Assembly: GCA_009926405.1 (NCBI GenBank)
Contig: RFOZ01000001.1
Coordinates: 15,904-79,903, forward strand
Direction of reading: 5' to 3'
Length of the DNA stretch: 64,000 nucleotides
From: Cytophagia bacterium
GTDB lineage: Bacteria > Bacteroidota > Bacteroidia > UBA7662
The translations under genes were made by a program, and so were the position numbers. Shown one piece after another: positions 33,462 to 41,795 of this stretch; position 1 is the stretch's first letter; every line of letters starts with the position of its first letter. The notes under the pieces are model-generated. The model was not told the origin of the DNA, made no database searches, and worked only from the letters and a program-made list of their open reading frames with translations.

Positions 33462-34733
33462 TTAGGTGGCGAACAATGGGAAGCTGGGGGCAAAAGCTTG
33501 GACTTCTTTTCCAACCGCTTCGGCGACCGAGGGATCCTGGTGGTTACGGATAACACGGTCAATCCAATCGGCGATTTTTCCCATGTCCCCTTCATTCATA
33601 CCCCTCGTGGTTACAGCGGCCGTACCCAAGCGAATACCGCTGGTCACCATCGGCGATGCAGTGTCAAAGGGAACCATGTTCTTGTTAATGGTGATATGGG
33701 CCCTGCCCAAGGCTTGCTCGGCTTGCTTTCCTGTGCACGATTTGTTACGAAGATCAATCAGCATGAGGTGGTTGTCTGTCCCCCCGGAAATGAGTTGGTA
33801 ACCTCGGTTCATCATCGCTGTTGCCAAGGCCTGGGCGTTCTGACGGACCCGTACGGTGTATTCCTTGAAGGAGGGAAGCAAGGCCTCACCAAACGCAACG
33901 GCTTTGGCTGCTATAATATGTTCCAGCGGTCCGCCCTGGGTTCCTGGAAAAACACCGGAATCCAAAAGCGATGATAGCGAACGCAATTCGCCCTTGGGGT
34001 TTCGTAGATTCCAAGGGTTCGGTTGGTCTTCGCCCATCATAATGATACCGCCCCGGGGACCCCGAAGGGTTTTGTGGGTGGTGGAGGTCACGATATGGCA
34101 ATGCGGAAAAGGATGGTTCAACAATCCCGTAGCGATTAACCCGGAAGGGTGGGAGATATCCGCCATGAGCAGAGCCCCAACTTCATCAGCGATCCGACGA
34201 AGACGTGCATAATCCCAATCCCTGGGATAGGCGGATGCCCCGCAAATGATAAGCTTTGGCTGTACTGCTTTGGCTTTTTCGGCCACCCGGTCCCAATCGA
34301 TGCAACCTGTTTCTTGCTCCACTCCGTAGAAATGGGCCTTGTAAAGTTTGCCGGAGTAATTCACGGGTGAACCGTGGGTCAAGTGCCCTCCGTGGCTGAG
34401 ATCAAAGCCCAAAATCGAGTCCCCCGGTTGGAGGACCGCCAGCATAACCGCAGCGTTGGCCTGGGCCCCGGAATGGGGTTGGACGTTGGCCCAAGCCGCT
34501 CCAAAAAGTTGGCAAAGCCGGTCGATGGCTATTTGCTCGATTTGGTCAACAATTTCACAACCACCGTAATATCGTTTTCCGGGCAGGCCTTCAGCATATT
34601 TATTGGTCAAAATGGAACCGGCGGCTTCCATGACCTGATCGGAGACATAATTTTCGGAAGCGATCAATTCCAAGCCGATACGTTGGCGTTCTTCTTCGGC
34701 TCGGATTAGGTCTGCTAGGATGGTATCGTTCAT
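33462..34733 (-). CDS. glyA: Serine hydroxymethyltransferase
   Basis: GlyA (423 residues) converts serine and tetrahydrofolate to glycine and 5,10-methylene-THF with pyridoxal phosphate. The PLP lysine is K221 in VTSTTHKTLRGPRGG. ELIASENYVSDQVMEAAGSI, YAEGLPGKRYYGGCEIVDQI and HSGAQANAAVM are canonical. The gene precedes the two acyltransferase genes that probably build an amino-acid lipid. If the head group is glycine, this would place the supply of glycine in the same transcript. Confidence 0.97.
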   Translation of the reverse strand: MNDTILADLIRAEEERQRIGLELIASENYVSDQVMEAAGSILTNKYAEGLPGKRYYGGCEIVDQIEQIAIDRLCQLFGAAWANVQPHSGAQANAAVMLAVLQPGDSILGFDLSHGGHLTHGSPVNYSGKLYKAHFYGVEQETGCIDWDRVAEKAKAVQPKLIICGASAYPRDWDYARLRRIADEVGALLMADISHPSGLIATGLLNHPFPHCHIVTSTTHKTLRGPRGGIIMMGEDQPNPWNLRNPKGELRSLSSLLDSGVFPGTQGGPLEHIIAAKAVAFGEALLPSFKEYTVRVRQNAQALATAMMNRGYQLISGGTDNHLMLIDLRNKSCTGKQAEQALGRAHITINKNMVPFDTASPMVTSGIRLGTAAVTTRGMNEGDMGKIADWIDRVIRNHQDPSVAEAVGKEVQAFAPSFPLFAT

Positions 34734-34778
34734 AGGGAAGGAATAAGGGGTCGAAGAAAGCGTAAGAAATGGAAGGGA

Positions 34779-35828
34779 CTATAACACAGGGTCTGATGCT
34801 TGGTTTTGCTCCCAAACCCATGCAGTACGCATCATATCTTCCAGGCTGTATTGAATTTTCCAGCCCAAGTCACGGGCCGCTCGCTGGTTGTTCGCATAAA
34901 CCGCCACAACGTCCCCGGGTCTCCGTGGGCCAAAGGTCCAATTAAGACGCAGGTGGTTGACTGATTCAAAGGCTTGAATCATTTCCAAGACCGTTTGTCC
35001 CACACCGGTTCCCAAATTAAAAACAGACCAGGGTCCGGCAGGTGCTGCGTTTTGGTCCAGGTAACGCACGGCATCAACATGCGCTTGTGCTATATCGCAA
35101 ACATGGATGTAATCCCGAAGACAAGTCCCGTCCCGGGTTGGATAATCGTTGCCAAAGACGGTGAGTTGTTGCCGAACCCCCCTGGCCGTTTGGGTAATGT
35201 AGGGCACCAGGTTATCGGGAACACCGACGGTGCATTCCCCCAGACGCCCGGAGGGATGGGCTCCTACGGGGTTAAAGTAGCGCAAGGCCACAACCCGTTG
35301 ACCGGCAACCCGCGCTGGGGTACCGGATAAGACCCAATCTCGGAGCAAGGCCTCGCCGACGGCCTTGGTACGGCCGTAGGGGGATTCGGTTTCGAGCAAC
35401 GGTGAATCTTCGGTGACTTGGGTTTGTTCCGGGTTCCCGTAAACGGTACAACTTGAAGAGAAGACCATGCCGGGAATCCCGTATTCTTCGCAGGCTTTCA
35501 TCAAATTCATTTGCCCAACCAGGTTGTTCTGGAAATAGAACAAAGGTTGCTGGGTGGATTCACCCACGGCTTTAAAGGCCGCAAAGTGTATAACACAAGA
35601 AATATCGCCCTCTTGTTCCAAAACTTTGGCCAGCTCTTCCTTGCGGGTCAAGTCTGCTTGGTATTGATGGTAGTCTTTTTGGGCGATTTCTCGAATTCGA
35701 TCCGCGATGGCAGGTTTGGAACGGCTGTAGTTGTCTACGCCTACCACCTGATAACCTGCTTCAAGCAACGCGACGACCGTATGCGATCCGATATACCCGG
35801 TGCTTCCGGTCAACAAAACCTTGGGCAT
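34779..35828 (-). CDS. galE: UDP-glucose 4-epimerase
   Basis: GalE (349 residues) interconverts UDP-glucose and UDP-galactose for surface polysaccharides. The NAD-binding TGSTGYIGSH is at residues 7-16, VDNYSRSK at 31-38, HFAAFKAVGES at 81-91 and the catalytic Tyr151 and Lys155 in SPYGRTK. The C-terminal substrate domain has FNLGTGVGQTVLEMI and FGPRRPGDVV. It is three bases after rmlA in a run of leftward genes. Confidence 0.95.
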   Translation of the reverse strand: MPKVLLTGSTGYIGSHTVVALLEAGYQVVGVDNYSRSKPAIADRIREIAQKDYHQYQADLTRKEELAKVLEQEGDISCVIHFAAFKAVGESTQQPLFYFQNNLVGQMNLMKACEEYGIPGMVFSSSCTVYGNPEQTQVTEDSPLLETESPYGRTKAVGEALLRDWVLSGTPARVAGQRVVALRYFNPVGAHPSGRLGECTVGVPDNLVPYITQTARGVRQQLTVFGNDYPTRDGTCLRDYIHVCDIAQAHVDAVRYLDQNAAPAGPWSVFNLGTGVGQTVLEMIQAFESVNHLRLNWTFGPRRPGDVVAVYANNQRAARDLGWKIQYSLEDMMRTAWVWEQNQASDPVL

Positions 35829-35831
35829 GGT

Positions 35832-36695
35832 CTAGGAGCGCAATAGTTGGAGGAGGTATTGCCCGTAACCGGATTTGATCAGGGGTTGGGCCACCGCCCG
35901 CAGTCCTTCATCATCGATAAAGCCCATGCGCCATGCGATTTCTTCAATGCATCCAATTTTGAGTCCTTGACGCTCTTCAATGACTTGTACGAATTGTCCG
36001 GCTTGCATCAACGATGCAAAGGTGCCCGTATCCAACCAAGCAGTCCCTCGGTCCAGGACCTGAACCTTGAGACGACCCTGGGCCAGGTAATGCCGGTTGA
36101 TATCCGTGATTTCGTATTCGCCCCGAGCGGATGGTTGCAGGTTCCGGGCAATTTCGACTACGTTTTCGTCGTAGAAATACAGACCGGGGACGGCGTAATT
36201 GGATTTGGGTTTGGCTGGTTTTTCTTCGATGCTGAGGGCCCTGCCTTCGGCATCAAATTCAACAACCCCGTAACGCTCTGGATCGTTGACGTGGTATGCA
36301 AAGACAACCCCGCCTTCGGGATCTGCATGGGAGGCCAACATACGACTCAGTCCGGATCCGTAAAAAATATTATCGCCCAAGACCAAGGCGGATTTGTTGT
36401 TACCAATAAAGTCCGCGCCCAAAACAAAGGCCTGCGCCAAACCATTGGGAACCTCTTGAACACAATATTCAAAACGACATCCGATCCGCGACCCGTCCCC
36501 CAGCAGTCTTTCAAAAGAGGGAAGGTCCTGGGGGGTCGAAATAATCAAGATTTCCCGTATTCCGGCCATCATCAAGACCGAGATGGGGTAATAAACCATG
36601 GGCTTGTCGTACACCGGCATTAGCTGCTTGCTGGTGGCCAGGGTTAGAGGATGCAAACGGGTGCCGGATCCTCCGGCTAACACAATTCCTTTCAT
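35832..36695 (-). CDS. rmlA: Glucose-1-phosphate thymidylyltransferase
   Basis: RmlA (287 residues) makes dTDP-glucose, the first step to dTDP-rhamnose. KGIVLAGGSGTRLHPLTLAT, YDKPMVYYPISVLMMAGI, LVLGDNIFYGSGL and WLDTGTFASLMQAGQF are all typical. I take the ATG at 36695, two bases after the pyrB stop, and not the TTG at 36701. rmlB, rmlC and rmlD are not in the window, so the pathway must be completed elsewhere. Confidence 0.95.
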   Translation of the reverse strand: MKGIVLAGGSGTRLHPLTLATSKQLMPVYDKPMVYYPISVLMMAGIREILIISTPQDLPSFERLLGDGSRIGCRFEYCVQEVPNGLAQAFVLGADFIGNNKSALVLGDNIFYGSGLSRMLASHADPEGGVVFAYHVNDPERYGVVEFDAEGRALSIEEKPAKPKSNYAVPGLYFYDENVVEIARNLQPSARGEYEITDINRHYLAQGRLKVQVLDRGTAWLDTGTFASLMQAGQFVQVIEERQGLKIGCIEEIAWRMGFIDDEGLRAVAQPLIKSGYGQYLLQLLRS

Positions 36696-36697
36696 GG

Positions 36698-37642
36698 TCA
36701 AGAGACAGGGTTACGAATTTGATCGGCCAGCAAATAGAGAACTGCCATGCGAACGGCGACCCCGTTTTCGACTTGCTGTAAAATCACGGAATGCGGTCCA
36801 TCGGCCACATCGGATTGGAGTTCCACACCACGATTGATGGGGCCTGGGTGCATAATCACCAGGGGATGGGAAAGTTTTTGGAGGCGGGCTTTGTTAATCC
36901 CAAAATACAGAGCGTATTCCCGCAACGAAGGGAGGTACCGAATGGCCTGTCTTTCGTGTTGAATGCGGAGAACATTGGCTACATCGCACCATTCGAGGGC
37001 TTCATCCAGCCGCTGCATGACGGGGAATCCCATTTCATCCAGATGGGGAGGCAACAACGTTGCCGGTCCGGTGACCCGTACCTCGGCCCCCAATTTGCGC
37101 AAACAATGGAGGTTGGACATCGCCACCCGCGAATGCAGAATATCCCCAACCATTAGCACCTTGACACCGCGTAGGCGTCCCATCTTTTGACGAATGGTAT
37201 AGGCATCCAAAAGGGCCTGGGTTGGGTGCTCATGGGCGCCATCGCCTGCATTGATAATGCGGGCATCCACCCGGTCTGCCAGGTAACGACAGGTACCGGC
37301 ATGGGCATGGCGCACCACCAGCATATCGATTTTCATGGCCAAAATATTGCGGACTGTATCGCTCAGGGTTTCACCCTTGGAGAGCGAACTGCCGCTTCCC
37401 GAAAAATTAATCACATCGGCCGACAGGCGCTTCTCGGCCAATTCAAACGAAAGTCGGGTCCGGGTTGAATTTTCAAAAAAGAGATTGGCGATGGTCAAAT
37501 CCCTCAAGGAAGGAACTTTTCGAACCGGGCGGTGAAGAACTTCCAGAAATTGATCCGCCGTTTGCAAGATCAGATCCAGGTCGCCCTCGCTGAGGTCTTT
37601 GATGGCAATCAAGTGCCGGGAGCTAAGGGTTCCTGTTTTCAT
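36698..37642 (-). CDS. pyrB: Aspartate carbamoyltransferase catalytic subunit
   Basis: PyrB (314 residues) joins carbamoyl phosphate and aspartate in pyrimidine synthesis. The carbamoyl-phosphate site FENSTRTRLSFE is at about residues 56-67, GDGAHEHPTQALLDAYTI and MHPGPINRGVEL are also present. Its start overlaps the pyrR stop in ATGA (37639-37642). The frame upstream of 37642 lies within pyrR. No pyrI regulatory-subunit gene follows, suggesting the unregulated trimeric type or a regulator elsewhere. Confidence 0.97.
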   Translation of the reverse strand: MKTGTLSSRHLIAIKDLSEGDLDLILQTADQFLEVLHRPVRKVPSLRDLTIANLFFENSTRTRLSFELAEKRLSADVINFSGSGSSLSKGETLSDTVRNILAMKIDMLVVRHAHAGTCRYLADRVDARIINAGDGAHEHPTQALLDAYTIRQKMGRLRGVKVLMVGDILHSRVAMSNLHCLRKLGAEVRVTGPATLLPPHLDEMGFPVMQRLDEALEWCDVANVLRIQHERQAIRYLPSLREYALYFGINKARLQKLSHPLVIMHPGPINRGVELQSDVADGPHSVILQQVENGVAVRMAVLYLLADQIRNPVS

Positions 37643-38208
37643 CCGGCGGAGGGTGTTGGGGAGGACTCCAATGTTTCGATCCAAACAAAATCACGTCCGG
37701 ATTCTTCCATCCATTCCACATGGATCCGTTGGTTGGGCTGGGTATTCACCTTGCGCCCGCAATAATCGGGGCGAATCGGAAATTCTTGGCTGTAGAGACG
37801 ATGCAGCAGGACCATCAGTTCCACTTTGGCCGGACGCCCAAAATCCAAAAGCGCATCCAAGCCCGAACGGAGGGTACGGCCTGTGAAAAGGACATCATCA
37901 ATAAGTACAACGGATTTGCCTTCAATCGAAAAATCAATACGGGTATCCGATGGCAGGAGCGGTGTTTCTCGGCGTCGAAAATCATCCCGATGAAAAGTAA
38001 CATCGAGCAAACCAAGGGGCAAGGTGGTTCCGATTTTGGCTTCTAGGATGCTGTGAACACGGCGTGCAAGCAGGGTGCCTCGAGGTTGAAGCCCGATCAG
38101 CACGCTGTTCTCAAAGCGATGATGGGTTTCGATTAATTCCTGGCTAAGTCGATCCAACATCAGGCTCAACTGTACGGGATCGAGGAGGTTTTGGCGTCCT
38201 GGGGTCAT
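37639..38208 (-). CDS. pyrR: PyrR: pyrimidine operon regulator / uracil phosphoribosyltransferase
   Basis: This 189-residue type I phosphoribosyltransferase has the PRPP-binding stretch VVLIDDVLFTGRTL at residues 100-113 and the PyrR-type VLIGLQPRGTLLARR and DVTFHRDDFRRR blocks. In Firmicutes PyrR binds the pyr mRNA leader and terminates transcription. Here it is one base after the EVE gene and overlaps pyrB by 4 bases, so there is no leader in which such an attenuator could form directly upstream. It may act at the start of the longer transcript or mainly as an enzyme. It is slightly longer than Bacillus PyrR. Confidence 0.93.
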   Translation of the reverse strand: MTPGRQNLLDPVQLSLMLDRLSQELIETHHRFENSVLIGLQPRGTLLARRVHSILEAKIGTTLPLGLLDVTFHRDDFRRRETPLLPSDTRIDFSIEGKSVVLIDDVLFTGRTLRSGLDALLDFGRPAKVELMVLLHRLYSQEFPIRPDYCGRKVNTQPNQRIHVEWMEESGRDFVWIETLESSPTPSAG

Positions 38209-38209
38209 C

Positions 38210-38683
38210 TTAGGGGGCGGGCCACTGAGCGCGGGCTAAGATAGTATCAAAATGAGCCTTGCTCAAGGGGACGACCGACAAGCGGGTATGGGTCAGCAAA
38301 GGCAGACCGGCCAAGGCCGGGTCGTTTTTCATTTCCTGCAAGGTAACAGGCCGTTGGAGGGCTTGGAGGGGACGAACCTTGACCGCTACCCAAGGGTCAT
38401 CCGGACCCGCGGTAGGGTCCGGAAAAGAAGACGAAACTAGCTCCATGAGGCCTACCACCGCTTTTTGGGTAACGCTGTGGTAAAAAAGCGCCAAATCCCC
38501 CTTTTTCATGGCTTTGAGATTCAGTTTGGCCTGGTGATTGCGAACGCCATCCCAGGTTCCCACCTTCTCACGGCATAAATCTTCCCATGCATAGGTTTCG
38601 GGTTCCGATTTGAGTAGCCAACAAGCCAAGGGGAGTGGATTCAGGGTTTTGACACCTAAATTTAGGGCACAATCACCCCCCAT
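38210..38683 (-). CDS. EVE-domain protein
   Basis: The EVE domain (PUA-like fold) covers almost the whole protein: CWLLKSEPETYAWEDL near the N-terminus, GTWDGVRNHQAKLNLKAMKK and KGDLALFYHSVTQKAVVG. Such domains form aromatic cages that bind modified bases in DNA or RNA, and stand-alone copies are widespread but of uncertain function. The start is uncertain. The ATG at 38683 gives 157 residues and overlaps the xseB start codon, while a TTG at 38629 would give MACWLLKSEP, closer to relatives. It heads the long leftward gene run. Confidence 0.85.
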   Translation of the reverse strand: MGGDCALNLGVKTLNPLPLACWLLKSEPETYAWEDLCREKVGTWDGVRNHQAKLNLKAMKKGDLALFYHSVTQKAVVGLMELVSSSFPDPTAGPDDPWVAVKVRPLQALQRPVTLQEMKNDPALAGLPLLTHTRLSVVPLSKAHFDTILARAQWPAP

Positions 38684-38918
38684 GCCTCGTTCTACCCCCA
38701 AGGATTCTCCAAACGGCCCCGATGCAGGTGGTCCCGGTGTCTTTTCGCAGCGAATGAACCGGGCTCGTCATTGGGTTGAGCAATTGGAGAGGCAGACCGA
38801 AGATTTGGACCAAGCCATGGAGGCCTACCGCCAGGCCATGGAAGAATTGGATTGGTGCAGGGAATACCTGCGCAAGGCCCGTCTGCAAGTGGAGGCCTTG
38901 GTCAAAAGCCCTGACTAA
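38682..38918 (+). CDS. xseB: Exodeoxyribonuclease VII small subunit
   Basis: XseB (78 residues) is the helical small subunit that wraps the XseA nuclease. After a ~20-residue Pro/Gly-rich start, the family pattern is seen in HWVEQLERQTEDLDQAMEAY, then MEELDWCREYLRKARLQVEA. The ATG at 38682 overlaps the start of the EVE gene on the other strand (shared CATG), and the stop overlaps that of the GH3 gene. xseA is not in the window. Assignment from a short helical protein carries some risk. Confidence 0.8.
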   Translation: MPRSTPKDSPNGPDAGGPGVFSQRMNRARHWVEQLERQTEDLDQAMEAYRQAMEELDWCREYLRKARLQVEALVKSPD

Positions 38919-40483
38919 CGAGGTAAGGAGGCCGGCTGAATATCTTGGATAAAGGCCAACCAGGATTCTGCGTATTTGCCTTTGAGAACCCGAGGGAATT
39001 TGTTTTGACCTCCCATTTTGTTCAGGGTATTCATCCATTCCAAGGGCACTTCCTCGGAGAGGATGACAATTTCCATAATACGCAAGGCGTGCCTTCTTTC
39101 CACATCGTAGTCGTCGTTCAAACCACGAAGAATGGTATCTAGTTTGAGCAGCAGGTCCACTTGCCTTTCCCGCGCTTGGGCGACTTGTTCCTTGGCCACC
39201 GACAAATACCAACGATGACCGTAGCCACCGCTCGTTGACAACCCCATGACGGCGCATTCTCCCAATGTAAGGTCTTCGTCATGAGCTAGTTTGAGACATC
39301 CTTCGTTGATGTTCTCCATCGAAAGATGCTCTCCACACAGGCTCAAAAAATGTTTAATACGGCCGGTGATTTTAATTTCGATATTGTGCAAACACTCAAA
39401 GCGAATCGTATCACCAATCAAATATCGCCAGGCCCCGGAGCAGGTGGTAATCAAGAGAGCGTAATCCTTGTGGGCCTCCACCCGATCGAGGGGAATCGCT
39501 TGGGCTTGCGGTCGGACCTGTCCATCCTCGTCAAAATTTTCTTCGTCAAAGGGAATGAATTCGTAATAAATTCCGTTGTTAAGACTGAGGCGCATGCCTT
39601 TGCGTTCCGGCGCAATCCGCGTATCGTAAGCCAAAAATCCTTCGGAGGCCAAATACGTTTCGATCAAGGATAAGGGTCTGGCGCATAAGCGGTCCAAGGC
39701 AGGCATGTAGGGGTCGATGGCTACGCCACCGTAGGCAAAAACCTGAAGATTTGGCCAGATATCGTGGATGGACTTTACCCCGTAATGATGGACGATTCGC
39801 TCAAACAACAATTGCACCCAGGATGGTATCCCGGTGACCACCCAAATATCCCAATTTTTGGCTTGCAGGGTGATTTCTTGGATTTTTTGTTCCCAATCTT
39901 TGATTTGTGCTATCCGATCACCCGGCTTAAAAAAAGGGGTAAACCACAGGGGGATCTTGGAGGTATTGATGCCGCTGAGGTCACCATAAAAATAATGCCC
40001 CGAATGATTTAGGCTGGCCGACCCCCCCAGAATCATAATGCCTTTTTCGAAAAGCTCGCTGGGAAAGTTAAAGCGAGACAATACCAACATTTGTTTTATG
40101 GAAGTCCGGCGCATGGACTTGATCATATCGCCCGAAACAGGAATGTACTTGCTGGCGGCTTCGGAGGTTCCGCTGCTTAGGGCAAAGTACTTGATTTTTC
40201 CTGGCCAGGTAATGTTGGACTTGCCTTCGTGATATCGCTTCCACCAACGTTCGTTAATGGCATTGTAATCGTGAATGGGCACGCGTCGGCTAAATTCTTC
40301 CAGCATCTGTCCGGAATCCAAAATGGAGGAGAACCCGTAATAGCGACCGATATCTGTGTTACGGGCTTTGCGCAGGAGGCGCGCCAGGACAATTTTTTGT
40401 TGGATTCTAGGGCTTAATATATTGAATTGCAGAGCTTTGCCTGCCTGAAGGGTGCGTTTGAAGAGGGTTCCTAACAGCGCCAT
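38915..40483 (-). CDS. GH3-family acyl-adenylate-forming protein
   Basis: This 522-residue protein belongs to the GH3 family, named after plant enzymes that adenylate auxin or jasmonate and join them to amino acids. FALSSGTSEAASKYIPVSGD (about residues 105-125) is the ATP-binding motif, LIETYLASEGFLAYDTR lies mid-protein and ALLITTCSGAWRYLIGDTIR in the C-terminal part. Bacteroidota often carry one such gene, but the substrate in bacteria is unknown. It starts 3 bases after the pyrE stop. I see no clue to substrate from the neighbours. Confidence 0.9.
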   Translation of the reverse strand: MALLGTLFKRTLQAGKALQFNILSPRIQQKIVLARLLRKARNTDIGRYYGFSSILDSGQMLEEFSRRVPIHDYNAINERWWKRYHEGKSNITWPGKIKYFALSSGTSEAASKYIPVSGDMIKSMRRTSIKQMLVLSRFNFPSELFEKGIMILGGSASLNHSGHYFYGDLSGINTSKIPLWFTPFFKPGDRIAQIKDWEQKIQEITLQAKNWDIWVVTGIPSWVQLLFERIVHHYGVKSIHDIWPNLQVFAYGGVAIDPYMPALDRLCARPLSLIETYLASEGFLAYDTRIAPERKGMRLSLNNGIYYEFIPFDEENFDEDGQVRPQAQAIPLDRVEAHKDYALLITTCSGAWRYLIGDTIRFECLHNIEIKITGRIKHFLSLCGEHLSMENINEGCLKLAHDEDLTLGECAVMGLSTSGGYGHRWYLSVAKEQVAQARERQVDLLLKLDTILRGLNDDYDVERRHALRIMEIVILSEEVPLEWMNTLNKMGGQNKFPRVLKGKYAESWLAFIQDIQPASLPR

Positions 40484-40486
40484 GGC

Positions 40487-41140
40487 TTAGGAATTCGTTG
40501 GGCTGGGCGACCAGGATTCGGGATGGGTCCTCCATGCTTCGAGGGATGTTATGGCATCCGATGAAAGGTAGTTGTTGGCTACCGCTGCCTCCAAAAGATC
40601 GGAATACGTACAAAGGCTGATAAAACGAAAACCGGCCTCCTCAAAGCGTTGATCAGCGATGGGAAATCCGTAATTGAAAACACTCATAACACACAAAACT
40701 TCCAGGCCTTCGCTGCGCAATGTTTCGGCCGCTTGTAGTGAACTCTGTCCAGTGGAAATCAAATCTTCGATGAGGATGGTACGGGAACCTGGTTCGGCAC
40801 GGCCCTCAAGGAGGCTACGGGTGCCATGCTCTTTGGCTTTGGTGCGAACGTAGGCAAAAGGGAGACCCAATTGTTCGGCGACCAGGACTCCTTGGGGAAT
40901 GCCGGCCGTAGCAACGCCGGTTATCAAATCGCAACGCCCAAAGGTGGTGGTGATTCGATCCGCCAATTGTTGGCGAATAAAAGTGCGGAATAAGGGGTAG
41001 GAAAGAGTGACCCGGTTATCGCAATAGATGGGTGATAGCCACCCAGACGCCCATCGAAACGGTTTGGTGGGAGAAAATTGCACAGCTTTGGTTTCCAACA
41101 ATATCTTCGCAACAGCCAAGGCGCTCTCTTTTGTTTCCAT
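40487..41140 (-). CDS. pyrE: Orotate phosphoribosyltransferase
   Basis: PyrE (217 residues) adds ribose phosphate from PRPP to orotate, the fifth step to UMP. The PRPP motif TILIEDLISTGQS is at residues 121-133 and VATAGIPQGVLVAEQLGLPF lies before it. It starts with ATG at 41140, sharing the bases CATG with the start of the divergent Nudix gene, and a -7 element ends 4 bases upstream. It is followed closely by the GH3 gene. Confidence 0.96.
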   Translation of the reverse strand: METKESALAVAKILLETKAVQFSPTKPFRWASGWLSPIYCDNRVTLSYPLFRTFIRQQLADRITTTFGRCDLITGVATAGIPQGVLVAEQLGLPFAYVRTKAKEHGTRSLLEGRAEPGSRTILIEDLISTGQSSLQAAETLRSEGLEVLCVMSVFNYGFPIADQRFEEAGFRFISLCTYSDLLEAAVANNYLSSDAITSLEAWRTHPESWSPSPTNS

Positions 41141-41795
41141 GTTTCAAAATTACTTCTTTTATTGTCAGGACGTACCTTTTGCGTTTCGAGATCCTCGTGG
41201 ATCTGAACCGGTTGACCTGGTGGAGGAGGTTTGGAAAGAAATGGAAGAAATCCTGCGTAAAACCGAGAAAACCAGCGAAGTTTCGGATTCTTCACCAATC
41301 CGGGAGGTGGTTACCAACGACAAGGAAGGATTCTGGGCCGACCTGATGCAACGGTGTTTGTTGCTGGAGGCAGGTGGGGGTTTGATTTTTAGTGAAAATA
41401 AAATGTTATGGATTCTCAGACACGGCCGGTGGGATTTGCCCAAAGGCAAAGCAGAGCCTGGCGAATCCATGTTAGAAACGGCCATACGGGAATGCATAGA
41501 GGAATGTGGTTTGGTTGGTTTGGCCCCATTGGATCCTAATAACAATTTGGAAACCAATCATTTGTACTTGTTCAAAGGCCACGTCGCTTGGAAGCGAAGC
41601 CATTGGTTTACCATGACTTGTCCGATGCAACAGAATTTGCAACTTCAACCCCAAACCGAAGAAGGTATCACCGAAGTCCGATGGATGTTGCCCGAAGAAG
41701 TGCGTTCGGTTGCCTTGCCGTGGACCTACCCTTCGGTCCAACGGTTGATCCGCATGCTTGATCCTCCAAGCCTCAAAGGCTTTGGTCGGATTTGA
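41139..41795 (+). CDS. Nudix hydrolase
   Basis: This 218-residue protein has a full Nudix box G-x5-E-x7-REUxEExGU at residues 103-125 (GKAEPGESMLETAIRECIEE, then CGL), which binds Mg2+ and cleaves nucleoside diphosphates linked to another group. It has ~70 extra residues at the N-terminus with no recognised domain. The substrate cannot be predicted. The ATG at 41139 overlaps the pyrE start codon on the other strand; the open frame upstream lies inside pyrE. It overlaps coaD tail to tail by 23 bases. Confidence 0.92.
   Translation: MFQNYFFYCQDVPFAFRDPRGSEPVDLVEEVWKEMEEILRKTEKTSEVSDSSPIREVVTNDKEGFWADLMQRCLLLEAGGGLIFSENKMLWILRHGRWDLPKGKAEPGESMLETAIRECIEECGLVGLAPLDPNNNLETNHLYLFKGHVAWKRSHWFTMTCPMQQNLQLQPQTEEGITEVRWMLPEEVRSVALPWTYPSVQRLIRMLDPPSLKGFGRI
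41145..41152 (-). promoter_or_regulatory. -7 element directly before pyrE
   Basis: TAATTTTG on the minus strand matches TAnnTTTG and ends 4 bases before the pyrE ATG, inside the first codons of the Nudix gene. A transcript from here would be leaderless or nearly so. No clear -33 element is seen. Confidence 0.35.

Noticed and set aside
35847..36623. 258-residue plus-strand frame opposite rmlA
   Set aside because: It is fully antisense to a well-supported rmlA, with no family resemblance.
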